DNA from: CALDCK01 sp050618055 | Lineage (GTDB): Bacteria; Myxococcota_A; UBA9160; SMWR01 | DNA length: 64,000 bases | Assembly: GCA_050618055.1 (NCBI GenBank) | Contig: JBNLVK010000061.1 | Location: forward strand, 30,094-94,093 | Direction of reading: 5' to 3' | Part shown: piece after piece, positions 56,948 through 64,000 of the stretch | How positions within the stretch are numbered: position 1 is the first letter of the stretch | Layout of the letters: each line of letters opens with the position of its first letter | Made by a program: the position numbers and the translations under genes | The notes under the pieces: model-generated | The model's input: only the letters and a program-made list of their open reading frames with translations | Told to the model about the DNA's origin: nothing | Databases searched by the model: none

Positions 56948-57673
56948 GTGGCTCCCGTGAGCCGCCTCTCGACGAAGCCGATCCCCCCCGAGGAGCGGCT
57001 GATCGTCGCCGTCGACGTGCCGGGCCACGACGAGGCCCTGGCGCTGGTCGATCGCCTCGGCGACACGGTGCGCTTCTACAAGCTCGGGCTCGAGCTCGCC
57101 ATGAGCGGGCGCTACTTCGAGCTGGTCGACGCGCTGGCCGCCCGCGGCAAGCAGGTCTTCGCCGACCTGAAGTTCCACGACATCCCGAACACGGTGGCGG
57201 CGGCGGTGCGCGAGCTCTCCAAGCGGGGCGTCGCGTTCGCCACGCTCCACGCCGGCCACCCGCCCATGCTGGAGGCGGCCTGCGCCGAGAAGGGGGCGCT
57301 CCGGCTGCTGGCGGTGACCGTGCTGACCAGCGTTGCGCCCGAGGAGCTTCGCGACCAGGGCATCTCGCTGTCGGTGGAGGAGCTGGCGGTGGCCCGGGCG
57401 GGCCATGCGCTCCAGGCGGGCTGCGACGGCGTGATCGCCTCGGGGGTGGAGGCCGCCGCCCTGCGCGCCGCCCACGGCGACGACTTCCTGATCGTGTCCC
57501 CCGGCATCCGGCCCGCCGAGCGAGCCGATGACCAGCGCCGCGTGGTCACGCCGCGCCAGGCCTTCGAGAACGGCGCCGACTACATCGTGGTGGGCCGCCC
57601 GGTACACGCCGCGCCGGACCCGGCGGCCGCCGCCGCCGGCATCCAGGCCACCATCGCCGAGATCTTCGGCTAG
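56948..57673 (+). CDS. pyrF: Orotidine 5'-phosphate decarboxylase
   Basis: Decarboxylates OMP to UMP. The 241-aa TIM barrel has the catalytic D-x-K-x-x-D (D-L-K-F-H-D-I-P-N-T near 59-68), V-A-V-D near 20-23 and the phosphate motif P-G-I-R-P near 182. Start GTG 56948, with GTG 56957 as alternative. Convergent with the MXAN_5187-type gene, sharing the CTAG stop tetramer. Confidence 0.95.
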   Translation: MAPVSRLSTKPIPPEERLIVAVDVPGHDEALALVDRLGDTVRFYKLGLELAMSGRYFELVDALAARGKQVFADLKFHDIPNTVAAAVRELSKRGVAFATLHAGHPPMLEAACAEKGALRLLAVTVLTSVAPEELRDQGISLSVEELAVARAGHALQAGCDGVIASGVEAAALRAAHGDDFLIVSPGIRPAERADDQRRVVTPRQAFENGADYIVVGRPVHAAPDPAAAAAGIQATIAEIFG

Positions 57674-58245
57674 GCCTCCGCGCCCTTCAGGCGCTTCGCC
57701 TTCAGCCGGACCTTGCCGTCCTCGACGGCCACGCGGAACTGGAACCTGGCGTCGGCGCCGAACTTCTTCTCCAGCTGGGTGCGCTGCTTGGCCAGCTGCT
57801 GCTCCAGCTTGTCGCGGGTGATGCCCTTGGCGCTCTGGCCGCAGGCCAGCCGCGCGTCCACGTAGTCCTGGTAGAGGTCGCCCTGGCTGGCGGGGGCCGC
57901 GGGCCGTGCGGCGGCCGCGCCGGTCGGCGCCGCGGAGCCGTGCAGGCGGGCCTTGAACTGGTGGCGCTCGTAGGTGCCCGACTCGATCTTGCGCAGCGTC
58001 TCGTCCCACTGGCGCTTGAAGGCCTGGTAGCGCGAGCAGACACTGCTGAACTTGAAGCGCAGCGCCGTGTTCTGGATGGGGGTGTTCGACAGGAAGGCGA
58101 CGGTCTTCTGCACCTCGCCCTTCAGCAGGATCGGCTCGCGCGGTCGGGTGCCCAGGAAGTACTGCTCGTACTCGCGCTTGAGCATGCCGAGCTTGCGCTC
58201 GAGCGTCTCGATGATCTCGCCGGTGCTCTGGGTGAGGTCGGACAC
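57670..58245 (-). CDS. MXAN_5187-like conserved protein
   Basis: A 191-aa cytoplasmic protein with an N-terminal helical region (E-R-K-L-G-M-L-K-R-E-Y-E-Q-Y-F-L-G near 16-32) and a C-terminal domain (about 125-188, Y-V-D-A-R-L-A-C-G then F-Q-F-R-V). This pattern is characteristic of a myxobacterial family whose function is unknown. The GTG at 58245 follows GGAG at about 58255-58252 on the minus strand. The leader carries a hairpin (58263-58283) and a palindrome (58317-58330). Confidence 0.7.
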   Translation of the reverse strand: MSDLTQSTGEIIETLERKLGMLKREYEQYFLGTRPREPILLKGEVQKTVAFLSNTPIQNTALRFKFSSVCSRYQAFKRQWDETLRKIESGTYERHQFKARLHGSAAPTGAAAARPAAPASQGDLYQDYVDARLACGQSAKGITRDKLEQQLAKQRTQLEKKFGADARFQFRVAVEDGKVRLKAKRLKGAEA

Positions 58246-58262
58246 GGGGGGCTCCGGAGAGC

Positions 58263-58283
58263 GGCATCGGCGCTCCCGATGCC
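58263..58283. repeat. Hairpin in the leader of the MXAN_5187-like gene
   Basis: GGCATCGG (58263-58270), 5-nt loop, CCGATGCC (58276-58283): a perfect 8-bp stem just upstream of the Shine-Dalgarno sequence on the transcribed minus strand. No T run, so not a terminator for either strand; it could tune translation. Confidence 0.5.
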
Positions 58284-58316
58284 GGACTTGAAGGCTTTTC
58301 CCCGCGCCCTTCGACG

Positions 58317-58330
58317 CGCGTCATGACGCG
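58317..58330. promoter_or_regulatory. CGCGTCATGACGCG palindrome
   Basis: A perfect 14-bp palindrome in the 101-bp gap between the TetR-like and MXAN_5187-like genes; extra TGACGC half-sites follow at 58335-58341. The inner 12 bp (GCGTCATGACGC) recur inside bioD at 60493-60504. Candidate operator for an unidentified regulator. Confidence 0.4.
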
Positions 58331-58346
58331 TCAGGATGACGCAGCT

Positions 58347-58901
58347 CTAACGCAGCTCGCCCAGTCCGGGGACCACGAAGCGCTCCACCAGCGCTCGCTC
58401 GTCGGCCGCGTCATTTCCCGGCATGCTCAGCAGCGACACCACCACGCGCACCAGCCAGCCGGCGCGCAGCGGGTCGGAGGGCCGGAAGAGGTCGGCCACG
58501 AAGGCCTCCATCAGCGCCTCGATCACCTCGTCGCCCCGCGACATGCGCGCGGCGATGCCGCTGGCCCCCGGCTCGAACCAGGCGGCGGTGGCCGGATCGC
58601 CGCGCACCTCGGCCACGGCTCCCAGGATGCCCTCCACCAGGCGCCCGCGCGGATCGGCGATGCCGGCCGTGCGCTCGCCCACCCGCCGCACGATGCGCCG
58701 CGCCGCCCGGTGCACGTAGGCCAGGTGCAGGGCGTGGCGGTCGGGGAAGTAGCGGTAGAGCGTGCCGCGGGAGCAGCCGGCCTGCTCGGCGATGCGGCCC
58801 ATGCTGGCCGCCGAAACCCCGATCTCGGCGAAGGCCTTCTCGGCCGCGTCGAGGATGCGGCCGGCGGCGGCGTCCGGCTCCGCCTCGCGGCGCCAGCTCA
58901 C
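58347..58901 (-). CDS. TetR/AcrR-family transcriptional regulator
   Basis: A 184-aa repressor with the N-terminal TetR helix-turn-helix (I-L-D-A-A near 17, then S-R-G-T-L-Y-R-Y-F near 44-52) and an all-helical ligand-binding domain. The GTG at 58901 overlaps the P450 stop (GTGA), so it is second in the P450 operon and may control it through the palindrome at 60124-60134. Confidence 0.85.
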   Translation of the reverse strand: MSWRREAEPDAAAGRILDAAEKAFAEIGVSAASMGRIAEQAGCSRGTLYRYFPDRHALHLAYVHRAARRIVRRVGERTAGIADPRGRLVEGILGAVAEVRGDPATAAWFEPGASGIAARMSRGDEVIEALMEAFVADLFRPSDPLRAGWLVRVVVSLLSMPGNDAADERALVERFVVPGLGELR

Positions 58902-60100
58902 AGGGCCTTGGCCACGAAGGGCAGCGACTCGTAGCGGCGCACCACCGGTCCGGGGGCGAAGACGCCCGCCTGCCAGTCGACGGCGAAGCCGGGACAGCGG
59001 GCCAGCAGCTCCTCGAGGGCCACCCGGGCCTGGAGGCGTGCGGCCGCCGCTCCGATGCAGTGGTGGGGACCGTAGGAGAGCGCCAGGTGGCGGCGGATGC
59101 GGCGCGTCACGTCGCAGGAGGCAGCCCCGGGTCCGAACTCGCGCTCGTCCCGGTTGGCCGAGGCGTAGAGCAGCAGCACCTTGCGGCCCTCGGGAACGGT
59201 CGTGCCGCCGATCTCCACCGTCCGGGTGGTCGTGCGTGCCAGACCCTGCACCGGCGAGGCCAGCCGCAGGAACTCCTCCACGCCCTGCGCGATCCGCCCC
59301 GGATCCTCCAGCAGCCGCGCCCGCTGGTCCGGGTGGCGCGTCAGCAGCTCGGCAGCGCCCCCCAGCAGGCCGGTCGTGGTGTCGTTGCCGCCGGTGACCA
59401 TGGTGAAGCACACGCCCAGGATCTTCGGCAGCGACACCTCGCGCCCGTCGGCCAGCCGCCCGTGGACCAGCGCCGAGATCATGTCGTCCCGCGGATCGGC
59501 CCGGCGCTCTTCGATCAGCCCGGCGAAGTAGGCCATCATCTCGCCGAGCGCGTCGCCGGCGTCCATCACGTCGCCGGCGGCGCCGGCCGTCACGATCGAC
59601 TCGGTCCAGCGGTCGAAGTGGCCGCGGTCCGCCTCCGGCACGCCCAGGAAGTGGGCGACCACCAGGCTCGGCAGCGGCTTGAAGAGGGTCTCGACCACGT
59701 CGCCCTCGCCGCGCTCGCGCAGCGCCTCGACCCGCTCCACCACGAAGCGCCGCACCATCGGGTCGAGCTCCTTCACGCGCCGCGGCGTGAACTGCTTGAT
59801 GGCCAGCTTGCGCAGCGCGGTGTGCTCCGGGGGATCCATCATCACGATGGGCGTCCTCTCGTCGCCGAACATCGCCATGTCGTCGTAGGTGGTGGTGAGC
59901 CCCGAGGCGGAGGAGAAGGTGGTCGCGTCGACCGCCGCGGCGAACACGTGCTCGAAGCGCGACAGCACCCAGTAGTCGCGCCCCTGGCCGTTGTCGGGCA
60001 CGCGGTGGACCGGATCGCGGTCGCGCAGGGCGGCGTACAGCGGGTAGGGGTCGCGCCAGGTGTCCTGGCCGAACGGGACGAAGACGGGTGCGTCGGGCAT
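58898..60100 (-). CDS. Cytochrome P450
   Basis: Heme monooxygenase of 400 aa. I-helix G-G-N-D-T-T near 245, E-x-x-R-L (E-F-L-R-L) near 285 and the heme-binding motif Y-G-P-H-H-C-I-G with the axial Cys348. Soluble, bacterial type. Substrate unknown; a P450 of this class could act on sterols, fatty acids or xenobiotics. No redox partner gene is adjacent. Confidence 0.92.
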   Translation of the reverse strand: MPDAPVFVPFGQDTWRDPYPLYAALRDRDPVHRVPDNGQGRDYWVLSRFEHVFAAAVDATTFSSASGLTTTYDDMAMFGDERTPIVMMDPPEHTALRKLAIKQFTPRRVKELDPMVRRFVVERVEALRERGEGDVVETLFKPLPSLVVAHFLGVPEADRGHFDRWTESIVTAGAAGDVMDAGDALGEMMAYFAGLIEERRADPRDDMISALVHGRLADGREVSLPKILGVCFTMVTGGNDTTTGLLGGAAELLTRHPDQRARLLEDPGRIAQGVEEFLRLASPVQGLARTTTRTVEIGGTTVPEGRKVLLLYASANRDEREFGPGAASCDVTRRIRRHLALSYGPHHCIGAAAARLQARVALEELLARCPGFAVDWQAGVFAPGPVVRRYESLPFVAKAL

Positions 60101-60123
60101 GCTGGGCCGACAGTGTGGAACAG

Positions 60124-60134
60124 AAATCAGATTT
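60124..60134. promoter_or_regulatory. AT-rich palindrome upstream of P450-TetR
   Basis: AAATCAGATTT (AAATC-A-GATTT) lies 24-34 bp before the P450 ATG in a 37-bp gap and is the most AT-rich run in the area. A TTGAAA (minus strand, 60146-60141) precedes it. Likely operator/promoter for autoregulation by the TetR-like protein. Inference only. Confidence 0.45.
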
Positions 60135-60137
60135 TGT

Positions 60138-60818
60138 CTATTTCAACGCGGCCAGCAGCCGCTCGAGCTCCAGGGCGTTCGCCGCCGGCTCCTCGCCCGG
60201 GGCCAGGGGCGGCAGCACGCCCAGCAGCGGCGCGCCGGGATCCTCCAGCAGGACCGAGAGGTTGGCCCGGTCGGCAGCGGACAGGGGCCCGTCCGCGTGG
60301 GAGATGACCAGGCCGGCGACCGCCAGCCCCCGGGCCGCCGCCGCCTCGAGCGTGAGCCGCGTGTGGTTGATCGTGCCGAGCGACGCCCGCGCCACCACCA
60401 CCAGCGGCAGCCCCCAGCGCGCGGCCAGTCCGGCCATGTCGAGCCCCGCCGCGGCCGGCACCAGCAGACCCCCCGCGCCTTCCACGAGCACTGCGTCATG
60501 ACGCGCCCGGACTGCGTCGAAGGCCCGGTCCAGTGCGTCATGATCGACCTGGCGCTCCTCGGCCGCAGCCGCCACGGTGGGCGCCGCCGGCAGGGCGAAG
60601 CGCTGCGGGCAGACCGCTTCCAGCGGTCCGTCGAAGCCGGCCGCGGCCGCCAGGGCGATGGCGTCGAGGGGCCCGTCCTCGCCGACCCCGGTCTCCACCG
60701 GCTTCAGCACCCCCACGTCGACACCGCGGGCGCGCAGACCGCGCACCAGCGCGCAGGTCACCACGGTCTTGCCGACGCCGGTATCCGTGCCGGTGACGAA
60801 CCAGCCGCGGGCGCTCAT
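60138..60818 (-). CDS. bioD: Dethiobiotin synthetase
   Basis: ATP-dependent ring closure forming dethiobiotin. The 226-aa protein has the P-loop G-T-D-T-G-V-G-K-T near 10-18, K-P-V-E-T-G near 39-44 and E-G-A-G-G near 113. ATG overlaps the bioF stop (ATGA). Last of bioB-bioF-bioD. Confidence 0.93.
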   Translation of the reverse strand: MSARGWFVTGTDTGVGKTVVTCALVRGLRARGVDVGVLKPVETGVGEDGPLDAIALAAAAGFDGPLEAVCPQRFALPAAPTVAAAAEERQVDHDALDRAFDAVRARHDAVLVEGAGGLLVPAAAGLDMAGLAARWGLPLVVVARASLGTINHTRLTLEAAAARGLAVAGLVISHADGPLSAADRANLSVLLEDPGAPLLGVLPPLAPGEEPAANALELERLLAALK

Positions 60819-61993
60819 GCCTCGGCCGCGACGGCCTCGTGGATGGCGTCGGCCAGCGCGTCGATCTCGTCCTCGCCGTGGGTCGCCATCAGCGTGACCC
60901 GCAGCCGCGCCGTGCCCTCGGGCACCGAGGGGTGGCGGATCCCCTGGGCGTAGAAGCCGCGCTCGAGCAGCCGCTCGCAGACCCGCATGGTCGCGTCGTT
61001 GGCGCCGATGCGCACCGGCACGATGTGGGTCGTGGAGGGCTCGCTGCCCAGACCGCGCTCCGCCAGCCGCCGGCGCAGCCGCGCCGCGTTGCGCTGGAGG
61101 GCGAAGCGCCGCCAGGGCTCGCGCTCCACCACCCGCAGCGCCGCGATCGAGGCGGCCACCTGGGGCGGCGCCAGGGCACAGCTGAAGATGAAGCTGCGCG
61201 CCGTGTTCACCAGCAGCTCGCGCAGCCCGCGGCTTCCGGCCACGAAGGCGCCGAAGGATCCCAGCGACTTGCCGAGCGTGCCGAGCAGCACGTCGACGTC
61301 GCCGGCGCCCACGCCGCAGTGCTCGGCCGTCCCGCGGCCCGACGCGCCCAGCGTGCCGGTGCCGTGGGCGTCGTCGAGCAGCACCATCGCCCCGTGGCCG
61401 CGGGCCAGCGCCAGCATGTCGGCCAGCGGGGCCACGTCGCCGTCCATGCTGTAGACGCCGTCGATCGCCAGCAGCACGCGCCCGCCCGCGCGGGCCGCCT
61501 CGGCGAGCGCCGCCGCCAGGTCGCCCAGGTCGCCGTGGCGGAAGACGCGCACGCGGGCCTTCGAGAGCCGGCAGCCGTCGATGATCGAGGCGTGGGAGAG
61601 CGCGTCGGACACCACCACGTCGCCCGGTCCCACCAGCGCCGGAATGACGCCCACGTTGGCCATGTAGCCGGTGTTGAAGGCGAGCGCCGCGTCGGCGCCC
61701 AGGAACTTGGCGAGCGCCTCCTCCAGCTCCTCGTGCAGCGCCAGGTTCCCGTTGATGAGCCGCGAGCCGGCGGCGGCGCAGCCCAGGTCGCGCGACGCAC
61801 GCACCGAGGCCTCGACCACCTCCGGGTGGTGGGCCAGGTCCAGGTAGTTGCTGCCGGCGAACAGCAGCACCTCGCGACCGTCGACGTGCATGCGCGGACC
61901 CTGAGCGCCGTCCAGCACGCGCATGCGGCGGTGGGTGCCCCGCGCGCGGATCTCCGCCAGCCGGCTGCGGGCGATGGCGTCGACCTGGGACAC
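60815..61993 (-). CDS. bioF: 8-amino-7-oxononanoate synthase
   Basis: Condenses pimeloyl-ACP/CoA with alanine. The 392-aa PLP enzyme has N-Y-L-D-L near 50, D-D-A-H-G near 205 and the PLP-Lys in L-G-T-L-G-K-S-L-G. GTG start at 61993, just 2 bp after the bioB stop. Family alternatives (KBL, ALAS) are less likely given the bioB-bioD neighbours. Confidence 0.9.
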   Translation of the reverse strand: MSQVDAIARSRLAEIRARGTHRRMRVLDGAQGPRMHVDGREVLLFAGSNYLDLAHHPEVVEASVRASRDLGCAAAGSRLINGNLALHEELEEALAKFLGADAALAFNTGYMANVGVIPALVGPGDVVVSDALSHASIIDGCRLSKARVRVFRHGDLGDLAAALAEAARAGGRVLLAIDGVYSMDGDVAPLADMLALARGHGAMVLLDDAHGTGTLGASGRGTAEHCGVGAGDVDVLLGTLGKSLGSFGAFVAGSRGLRELLVNTARSFIFSCALAPPQVAASIAALRVVEREPWRRFALQRNAARLRRRLAERGLGSEPSTTHIVPVRIGANDATMRVCERLLERGFYAQGIRHPSVPEGTARLRVTLMATHGEDEIDALADAIHEAVAAEA

Positions 61994-61995
61994 GC

Positions 61996-63060
61996 CTACC
62001 CCCGCGCGATCTCGGGCTTGAGCAGCGGCGCGTCCCCTTCGAGCTGGAACACGTGGGGCGCCGCGTCGCTGCCGTCGGAGAGGGCGTTTCCCTCCACCTC
62101 GAAGCCGGCGTCGCGGATCATGCGGTAGGTGGCGTCGGTCGCGTCGCCGCGGGTGGTGAGGTAGCCCTCGACGAACAGCGAGTTGGCGGGCCACAGCGCC
62201 AGCGGGCCCAGCGCCCGCAGGTGACCCTCTCGGCCGCCGGCGATGCGGATCTCGGCGCGCGGGTTCACCAGGCGCATCAGGCACAGCGCGCGCAGCGCCC
62301 GCTCCGGCGACAGGCTGCCGTCGTCGACCACCGGGTTGCCCTCGATGGGGATCAGGAAATTCACCGGGATCGACGGCACCTCCAGCTCGCGCAGCTCGAA
62401 CGCCACCTCCACCACGTCGGCGCTTCCCTCGCCCATGCCGAGGATGAGTCCGCTGCACGGCTCGATGCCGCACTTCTTGGCGGCCAGCAGCGTGTCGACC
62501 CGGTCCTGGTAGGTGTGGGTGCTGCAGATCTCGTCGTAGTGGGCGGCGCTGGTGTTCAGGTTGTGGTTCAGCCGGTCGAGGCCGGCGTCGGCCAGGATGC
62601 GGGCGTGCTCCTCGCCGAGCAGACCCACCGACAGGCACACCTCGATCGGGTAGCGCTCCTTCACCTTGCGCACGATCTCGGCCAGCCGCCGCGCGCCGGT
62701 CACGGTGGGGCCGCGCCCCGACATCACCATGCAGTAGCGGCTGGCCCCCGACCGGGCGGCCGCCTCGGCCTCGGCCAGGATCTCGTCCTCGCCCTTCATG
62801 GCGTACTTGCGGATGGCGGCCTCCGAGTCGCGCGACTGGGAGCAGTAGCCGCAGTCCTCCGGGCACAGCCCGTTCTGCACGTTGTTCAGCACGTGGACCA
62901 TGACGCGGCGGCCGAAGTGCCGGGCCCGCGGCGCGTAGGCGGCCTGGAGCAGCGGCAGCAGCTCCACGTCCCCGCCGTCCAGCACCTGGAGCGCCTGCTC
63001 GCGGCTGGGGGGCTCGTCGCACAGCGCCCGCTTGGCGAGCTGCTCGTAGGTCTCGAACAC
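61996..63060 (-). CDS. bioB: Biotin synthase
   Basis: Radical SAM enzyme inserting sulfur into dethiobiotin. The 354-aa protein has the cluster motif Cys66-x3-Cys70-x2-Cys73 (C-P-E-D-C-G-Y-C), and later Y-N-H-N-L-like R-L-N-H-N-L-N-T and N-F-L-I-P. GTG start at 63060 follows AGGAGGTG, a strong ribosome-binding site. First gene of the biotin operon; bioA is not in the window. Confidence 0.95.
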   Translation of the reverse strand: MFETYEQLAKRALCDEPPSREQALQVLDGGDVELLPLLQAAYAPRARHFGRRVMVHVLNNVQNGLCPEDCGYCSQSRDSEAAIRKYAMKGEDEILAEAEAAARSGASRYCMVMSGRGPTVTGARRLAEIVRKVKERYPIEVCLSVGLLGEEHARILADAGLDRLNHNLNTSAAHYDEICSTHTYQDRVDTLLAAKKCGIEPCSGLILGMGEGSADVVEVAFELRELEVPSIPVNFLIPIEGNPVVDDGSLSPERALRALCLMRLVNPRAEIRIAGGREGHLRALGPLALWPANSLFVEGYLTTRGDATDATYRMIRDAGFEVEGNALSDGSDAAPHVFQLEGDAPLLKPEIARG

Positions 63061-63179
63061 GGGCGCACCTCCTGGAATGGGCCGGGGCCGAGGCTAGGGA
63101 GGGGGGCGCGGGGCTGTCAACCGGCCCACGCCGTGGGGTCGACAGGCCCGCCGTGACCGGATCGGGCACGCGCCCGGGG

Positions 63180-63185
63180 TAGACT
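63180..63185 (+). promoter_or_regulatory. -10-like TAGACT before radA
   Basis: TAGACT ends 8 nt before the radA ATG, in the same G-G-G-T-A-G-A-C-T-G-G context as at 13251-13260. No ribosome-binding site lies between, consistent with a leaderless transcript. Confidence 0.35.
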
Positions 63186-63193
63186 GGCGCCCG

Positions 63194-64000
63194 ATGGCGC
63201 GGGTGAAGACGGTCTACGCGTGCACCGAGTGCGGCGCGCAGCAGCCCAAGTGGATGGGGCGCTGCCCCGAGTGCGCCACCTGGTCCTCCCTGGTGGAGGA
63301 GGTGCTGGGCGGACCGCCCCCGGGCGCCGACCTGCTCGCGGCAGCACCGCCGGCCGGAGCGGCCAGGCCGCTGCGGCTGGTCGAGGTGGATCCGGCCTCG
63401 GTGCCGCGGCTGGCCACCGGCCTCGACGAGGTCGATCGGGTCCTGGGCGGCGGGCTCGTGCCCGGGTCGGTGGTGCTGCTGGCCGGCGAGCCGGGCATCG
63501 GCAAGTCGACGCTGGCCCTTCAGCTGGCGGCCGGCCTGTCGCCGCGTCCGGTGCTCTACGTGGCCGGCGAGGAGAGCCCGGAGCAGATCCGGCTGCGGGC
63601 GGAGCGGCTGCCCGAGCTGCCCGCCGGGCTGGTGCTGCTGCCCGAGACGCGGGTGGAGTCGCTGGGGAAGAGCTGGAACGAGCTGGCGCCGCCGCTGGTG
63701 GTGGTCGACTCGATCCAGACGCTGCGCAGCGAGGCGGTCGAGTCGGCGCCGGGCTCGGTGGCCCAGGTGCGCGAGTGCGCCGCGGCGCTGTCGGCGGTGG
63801 CCAAGCGCAACGGCACGGCGCTGGTGCTGGTCGGCCACGTCACCAAGGAGGGCGCCATCGCCGGTCCGCGGGTGCTCGAGCACCTGGTCGACGTGGTGCT
63901 CCAGTTCGAGGGCGACCGCAGCCACGCCTTCCGCCTGCTGCGGGCGAAGAAGAACCGCTTCGGCTCGACGCGGGAGGTGGGCGTCTTCCACATGAGCGAC
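63194..64000 (+). CDS. radA: DNA repair protein RadA (partial, 3' end outside window)
   Basis: Recombination and repair ATPase related to RecA. The first 269 codons show the N-terminal zinc finger (Cys10, Cys13, Cys24, Cys27), the Walker A G-E-P-G-I-G-K-S-T near 98-106, D-S-I-Q near 178 and the K-N-R-F-G motif near 257-261. The C-terminal Lon-like domain lies beyond the window edge, so the gene is cut, not broken. Confidence 0.93.
   Translation, partial: MARVKTVYACTECGAQQPKWMGRCPECATWSSLVEEVLGGPPPGADLLAAAPPAGAARPLRLVEVDPASVPRLATGLDEVDRVLGGGLVPGSVVLLAGEPGIGKSTLALQLAAGLSPRPVLYVAGEESPEQIRLRAERLPELPAGLVLLPETRVESLGKSWNELAPPLVVVDSIQTLRSEAVESAPGSVAQVRECAAALSAVAKRNGTALVLVGHVTKEGAIAGPRVLEHLVDVVLQFEGDRSHAFRLLRAKKNRFGSTREVGVFHMSD

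Overview
The window looks like a chromosomal, origin-proximal segment of a very GC-rich Gram-negative bacterium, most likely a deltaproteobacterial (Myxococcota-like) lineage. The clues are the coding style (many GTG and TTG starts, ATGA/GTGA/TTGA overlaps), outer-membrane-type and lipoprotein signals, a protein of the MXAN_5187 type, parS sites of the GTTCCACGTGGAAC form, and F0 subunits that carry signal-like leaders. Placement is inferred from gene content; no rRNA or tRNA gene was seen.

Layout. 0-14.9 kb is mixed housekeeping and accessory: rnhA, a nitroreductase/EVE/membrane-SDR operon, a diiron-type hydrolase, three tandem membrane glycosyltransferases with a lipoprotein-form isoaspartyl methyltransferase, mtgA, a methyltransferase, a VOC protein, rlmE, an isolated rplC, two divergent lipoproteins and a lysine-rich histone-like protein. 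14.9-29.5 kb holds mfd (interrupted by one in-frame TAG), an epoxide-hydrolase-like enzyme, a MocR-type regulator with two partners, a glycosyltransferase with a periplasmic beta-sandwich, a SurA-like chaperone, uvrA and an SGNH hydrolase. 29.5-43.8 kb is a long leftward block: a TMTC-type membrane/TPR protein, a second SGNH hydrolase, a methyltransferase, tmk, atpE-atpB-atpI-atpZ, hemL, gyrA, gyrB and dnaN. 44.2-57.7 kb is a rightward block: rpmH-rnpA-yidD-yidC-jag-rsmG-parA-parB-bactofilin, then atpF'-atpF-atpH-atpA-atpG-atpD-atpC and pyrF. 57.7-64 kb carries an MXAN_5187-type protein, a P450/TetR pair, bioB-bioF-bioD and the start of radA.

The two blocks diverge from the 390-bp dnaN-rpmH intergenic region, which is the best candidate for the replication origin although dnaA is not here and no canonical DnaA box is visible. 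Three parS-like sites lie about 3.6 kb to the right, beside parAB. The ATP synthase genes are split across this point: ring and a-subunit genes on the left, stalk and F1 genes on the right.

The most notable observations are the mfd amber codon, the origin/parS arrangement, a 75-bp nested inverted repeat between atpE and tmk, the SGNH-TMTC-SGNH cluster, signal-like leaders on three F0 subunits, Na+-type ligands in the c subunit, and rsmG lacking a conventional start codon at the expected place. No CRISPR array, insertion sequence or prophage was seen.
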